NCBI GenBank assembly: GCA_031257455.1
Contig: JAIROQ010000010.1
Coordinates: forward strand, 1-6,928
Length of the DNA: 6,928 nucleotides
Origin: Prevotellaceae bacterium
GTDB lineage: Bacteria; Bacteroidota; Bacteroidia; Bacteroidales; UBA932
Direction of reading: 5' to 3'
Shown here piece after piece: positions 5,436 to 6,928 of the stretch (positions are counted from its first letter, which is position 1; every line of letters starts with the position of its first letter). A model generated the notes under the pieces. That model was not told where the DNA came from and did not search any database. It worked only from the letters and a program-made list of their open reading frames with translations. A program made the position numbers and the translations under genes.

Positions 5436-6569
5436 ATGGTAACCATAAAAGAAATTACATCGAAAAAAGAACTGAAACAGTTTGTCCGGTTTCCTTTTTC
5501 GCTATATAAAGACCATCCTTTTTGGGTGCCGCCGCTCCTGATGGACGAAATGAAAACGCTGGACAAAACGCGTAACCCGTCATTTGAATTCAGTGAAGCA
5601 GCCTATTTTTTAGCTTACAAGGAAAACAAACCGGTCGGCCGTATCGCCGGTATCATTAACCACAAAGCCAACGAGCAGTGGAACGACAAGCGTACGCGCT
5701 TCGGATGGCTGGACTTTACGGATGACGAAGAAGTATCGCGCGCCTTGCTGGAAACAGTGGAAACATGGGGCAAAAACAAAGGGATGACCGGTATCCACGG
5801 GCCGCTGGGCTTTACCGACTTCGACCCCGAAGGCATGCTCATCGAGGGATTTGACAAAATGCCGTCCATTGTGGGCAAGTACAATTATCCCTATTACCCC
5901 GTGCATATCGAGAAACTCGGTTATGTGAAATCGGTGGACTGGGTACAGTACCACTTCCCTGCCTCGCAGCCGGTGCCGGAAAAAGTGGAGCGCATCAACC
6001 GCATCATTACCCAAAAATACAACCTGCGTACCTGCATTTTCAAAACCCGCAAAGAAACGGTGTCCTATGCCCGGAAATTATTCGATACGGTGAATAAATC
6101 GTTTGCCGGCATCTATGGCTTCTCCTCGCTTACGCAAAAACAGGTGGATTATTATGTGCAGAATTTCTTTTCCTTCATCCGTCCCGAGCTGGTTTGCTAT
6201 GTGCTCAACGAGCAGGATGAGGTAATCGGGTTCGGGGTGAACATGCCCACCCTGTCGCATGCCTTCCGGAAAGCAAAAGGACGGATATTCCCGTTCGGGT
6301 GGGCTTATATGCTGCATGCCCTCTACCGCTACGACACCATCGATTTATACATTAACGGCGTGCATCCCGACTGGCATAACCGCGGTATTCATTCGCTGTA
6401 TTACGTGGCATTGAATAATGAATTTATCCGGCACGGCGTCAAAACCGCCATCGCCACCCCGCAGCTGGAAAGCAATATCAATGCGGTCGGCATCTGGGAC
6501 AACTACGAAAAAGAACTCTACATGCGCACCCGATGCTACATTAAGAATTATGATGATGTGATGATGTGA
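5436..6569 (+). CDS. GNAT-like acyltransferase-fold protein (YghO-like)
   Basis: This 377-residue soluble protein resembles a conserved family, common in Bacteroidota, annotated as hypothetical or GNAT N-acetyltransferase and distantly like E. coli YghO. Visible signatures are FPFSLYKDHPFWVPPL (19-34), VGRIAGIINHKANE (67-80), the central GPLGFTDFDPEGMLIEGFD (122-140) and, near the C-terminus, INGVHPDWHNRGIHS (306-320), which resembles the acetyl-CoA-binding loop of GNAT motif A. No signal peptide or membrane segment is seen. The ATG at 5436 fits the family start and follows an A/T leader. The last five residues (DDVMM) and the TGA stop lie inside an octamer repeat that begins at 6551, so the native C-terminus may have been replaced. 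Substrate and role are unknown; the enzyme class is inferred from the fold-like motif only. Confidence 0.85.
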   Translation: MVTIKEITSKKELKQFVRFPFSLYKDHPFWVPPLLMDEMKTLDKTRNPSFEFSEAAYFLAYKENKPVGRIAGIINHKANEQWNDKRTRFGWLDFTDDEEVSRALLETVETWGKNKGMTGIHGPLGFTDFDPEGMLIEGFDKMPSIVGKYNYPYYPVHIEKLGYVKSVDWVQYHFPASQPVPEKVERINRIITQKYNLRTCIFKTRKETVSYARKLFDTVNKSFAGIYGFSSLTQKQVDYYVQNFFSFIRPELVCYVLNEQDEVIGFGVNMPTLSHAFRKAKGRIFPFGWAYMLHALYRYDTIDLYINGVHPDWHNRGIHSLYYVALNNEFIRHGVKTAIATPQLESNINAVGIWDNYEKELYMRTRCYIKNYDDVMM

Positions 6570-6582
6570 TGATGTGATGATG
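6551..6582 (+). repeat. Octamer tandem repeat TGATGATG x4 across the stop codon
   Basis: Four perfect copies of TGATGATG run from 6551 to 6582. The coding frame passes copies one and two as GAT GAT GTG ATG ATG and meets TGA as the first three bases of copy three. Because the unit is not a multiple of three, the frame shifts in each copy, and any array of three or more copies gives the same stop. With two copies the frame would read on to a TAA at 6646-6648 in present coordinates. Confidence 0.9.
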
Positions 6583-6636
6583 TGGAAATGTGCTAATGTG
6601 ACTAATTGGGCTGACGCCACTGCGCCTGTCGCCACT

Positions 6637-6685
6637 CATAATTCATAATTCATACCTCATACCTCATAATTCATACCTCATAACT
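6637..6685 (+). repeat. Heptamer tandem array CATAMYT x7
   Basis: Seven adjacent 7-base units run as cataatt, cataatt, catacct, catacct, cataatt, catacct and cataact. They mix two main variants in an irregular order. A period-7 pattern (ctccact, twice) recurs just downstream near 6702-6716. Such ATTCATAATTCAT-like strings are common spacer sequence in Bacteroidota; no function is evident. Confidence 0.85.
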
Positions 6686-6868
6686 AAAAAACATTTTCCA
6701 TTCTCCACTCTCCACTAAAAAAATCTCCCCCAAAAAGCAGCAAAAAATAACCCCTTAAAAAATTGACCGCCAAGGGCAACAAAAGCCCAAAATCATTAAT
6801 TTTTCACGAATTTCCCAGCGTATAGATGCGCAAAATTTAAAAAAAATTTAGCCAATATCTCCTGAACT

Positions 6869-6898
6869 GTTGCATTTTTAAAAAATTTACTATCTTTG
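6869..6898 (+). promoter_or_regulatory. Bacteroidota-type promoter for the gene at 6913
   Basis: TATCTTTG at 6891-6898 matches TAnnTTTG exactly. GTTG at 6869-6872 matches the TTTG -33 element at three of four bases, 18 bases upstream, close to the usual 19-21. The ATG at 6913 follows 14 bases after the -7 box, so the 5' leader would be very short. This is the best promoter in the window. Confidence 0.65.
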
Positions 6899-6901
6899 TA
6901 C

Positions 6902-6928
6902 CGATTTTAATTATGTTAGTTAAAATCG
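6902..6928. repeat. Perfect 9-bp inverted repeat enclosing a start codon
   Basis: CGATTTTAA (6902-6910) and TTAAAATCG (6920-6928) are exact reverse complements around a 9-base loop (6911-6919) that contains the ATG at 6913. The repeat ends at the last base of the window and might extend beyond it. Confidence 0.7.
6913..6928 (+). CDS. Start of a gene cut off by the window end
   Basis: An ATG at 6913 begins the frame MLVKI and runs out at the window edge. It is supported by the promoter box at 6891-6898 and by an A/T-rich leader like those of the other genes. Five residues are too few to identify the product. Confidence 0.5.

Larger units (their letters stand above)
6570..6912. other. Non-coding spacer with simple repeats and a promoter
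   Basis: This 343-base spacer holds no plausible gene. It contains the end of the octamer repeat, a heptamer array (6637-6685), a short period-7 CT-rich run, and then an A-rich stretch leading to a good promoter (6869-6898). GGGC (6774-6777) and GCCC (6785-6788) could form a 4-bp stem, but no T-run follows, so no terminator is called. A minus-strand open frame across 6345-6635 is a shadow of the GNAT-like gene and the octamer repeat. Confidence 0.6.

Noticed and set aside
6861..6872. Isolated match to the octamer array (CTGAACTGTTG) near the last promoter
   Set aside because: An 11-base match to a simple repeat of low complexity can arise by chance and there is no second unit beside it.

Overview
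The window looks like chromosomal DNA from a member of the Bacteroidota, probably Bacteroidales. The evidence is start codons preceded by A/T-rich leaders rather than Shine-Dalgarno sites, several boxes of the TAnnTTTG type (the -7 element of Bacteroidota promoters), a signal peptide ending in Ala-Gln, and intergenic low-complexity repeats common in this phylum. The species cannot be named from the sequence.

Layout. Positions 1-528 are A/T-rich and have no convincing gene. They hold a long imperfect hairpin (62-182), two shorter inverted repeats (22-40 and 405-456) and three short direct repeats. Positions 529-1692 (+) encode a secreted, cysteine-rich protein with a FISUMP-like C-terminal domain. 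A near-identical 24-base repeat lies on each side of this gene. Positions 1773-2807 (-) encode thiamine-monophosphate kinase (ThiL), convergent with the secreted protein and divergent from the next gene. Positions 2874-3458 (+) encode a MarC-family membrane protein. A 248-base spacer follows, made almost entirely of octamer repeats in two opposed arrays around small palindromes. Positions 3707-5374 (+) encode a two-module YidE/YbjL/AspT-type transporter with two central RCK_C domains. Positions 5436-6569 (+) encode a GNAT-like protein whose stop codon lies inside another octamer repeat. Positions 6570-6912 are non-coding, with a heptamer array and a good promoter for a gene that begins at 6913 and runs off the end.

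How the genes relate. This is mostly housekeeping and membrane-transport content with one variable-looking surface or secreted protein. ThiL makes thiamine diphosphate. The MarC protein, the transporter and the GNAT protein lie in the same direction and could be partly co-transcribed, but nothing ties them to one pathway. I find no clear defence, mobile or biosynthetic system. The most unusual material is intergenic: the 120-base hairpin, the opposed octamer arrays that touch a stop codon on one side and a start codon on the other, the repeat-supplied stop codon, and a perfect inverted repeat enclosing the last start codon.
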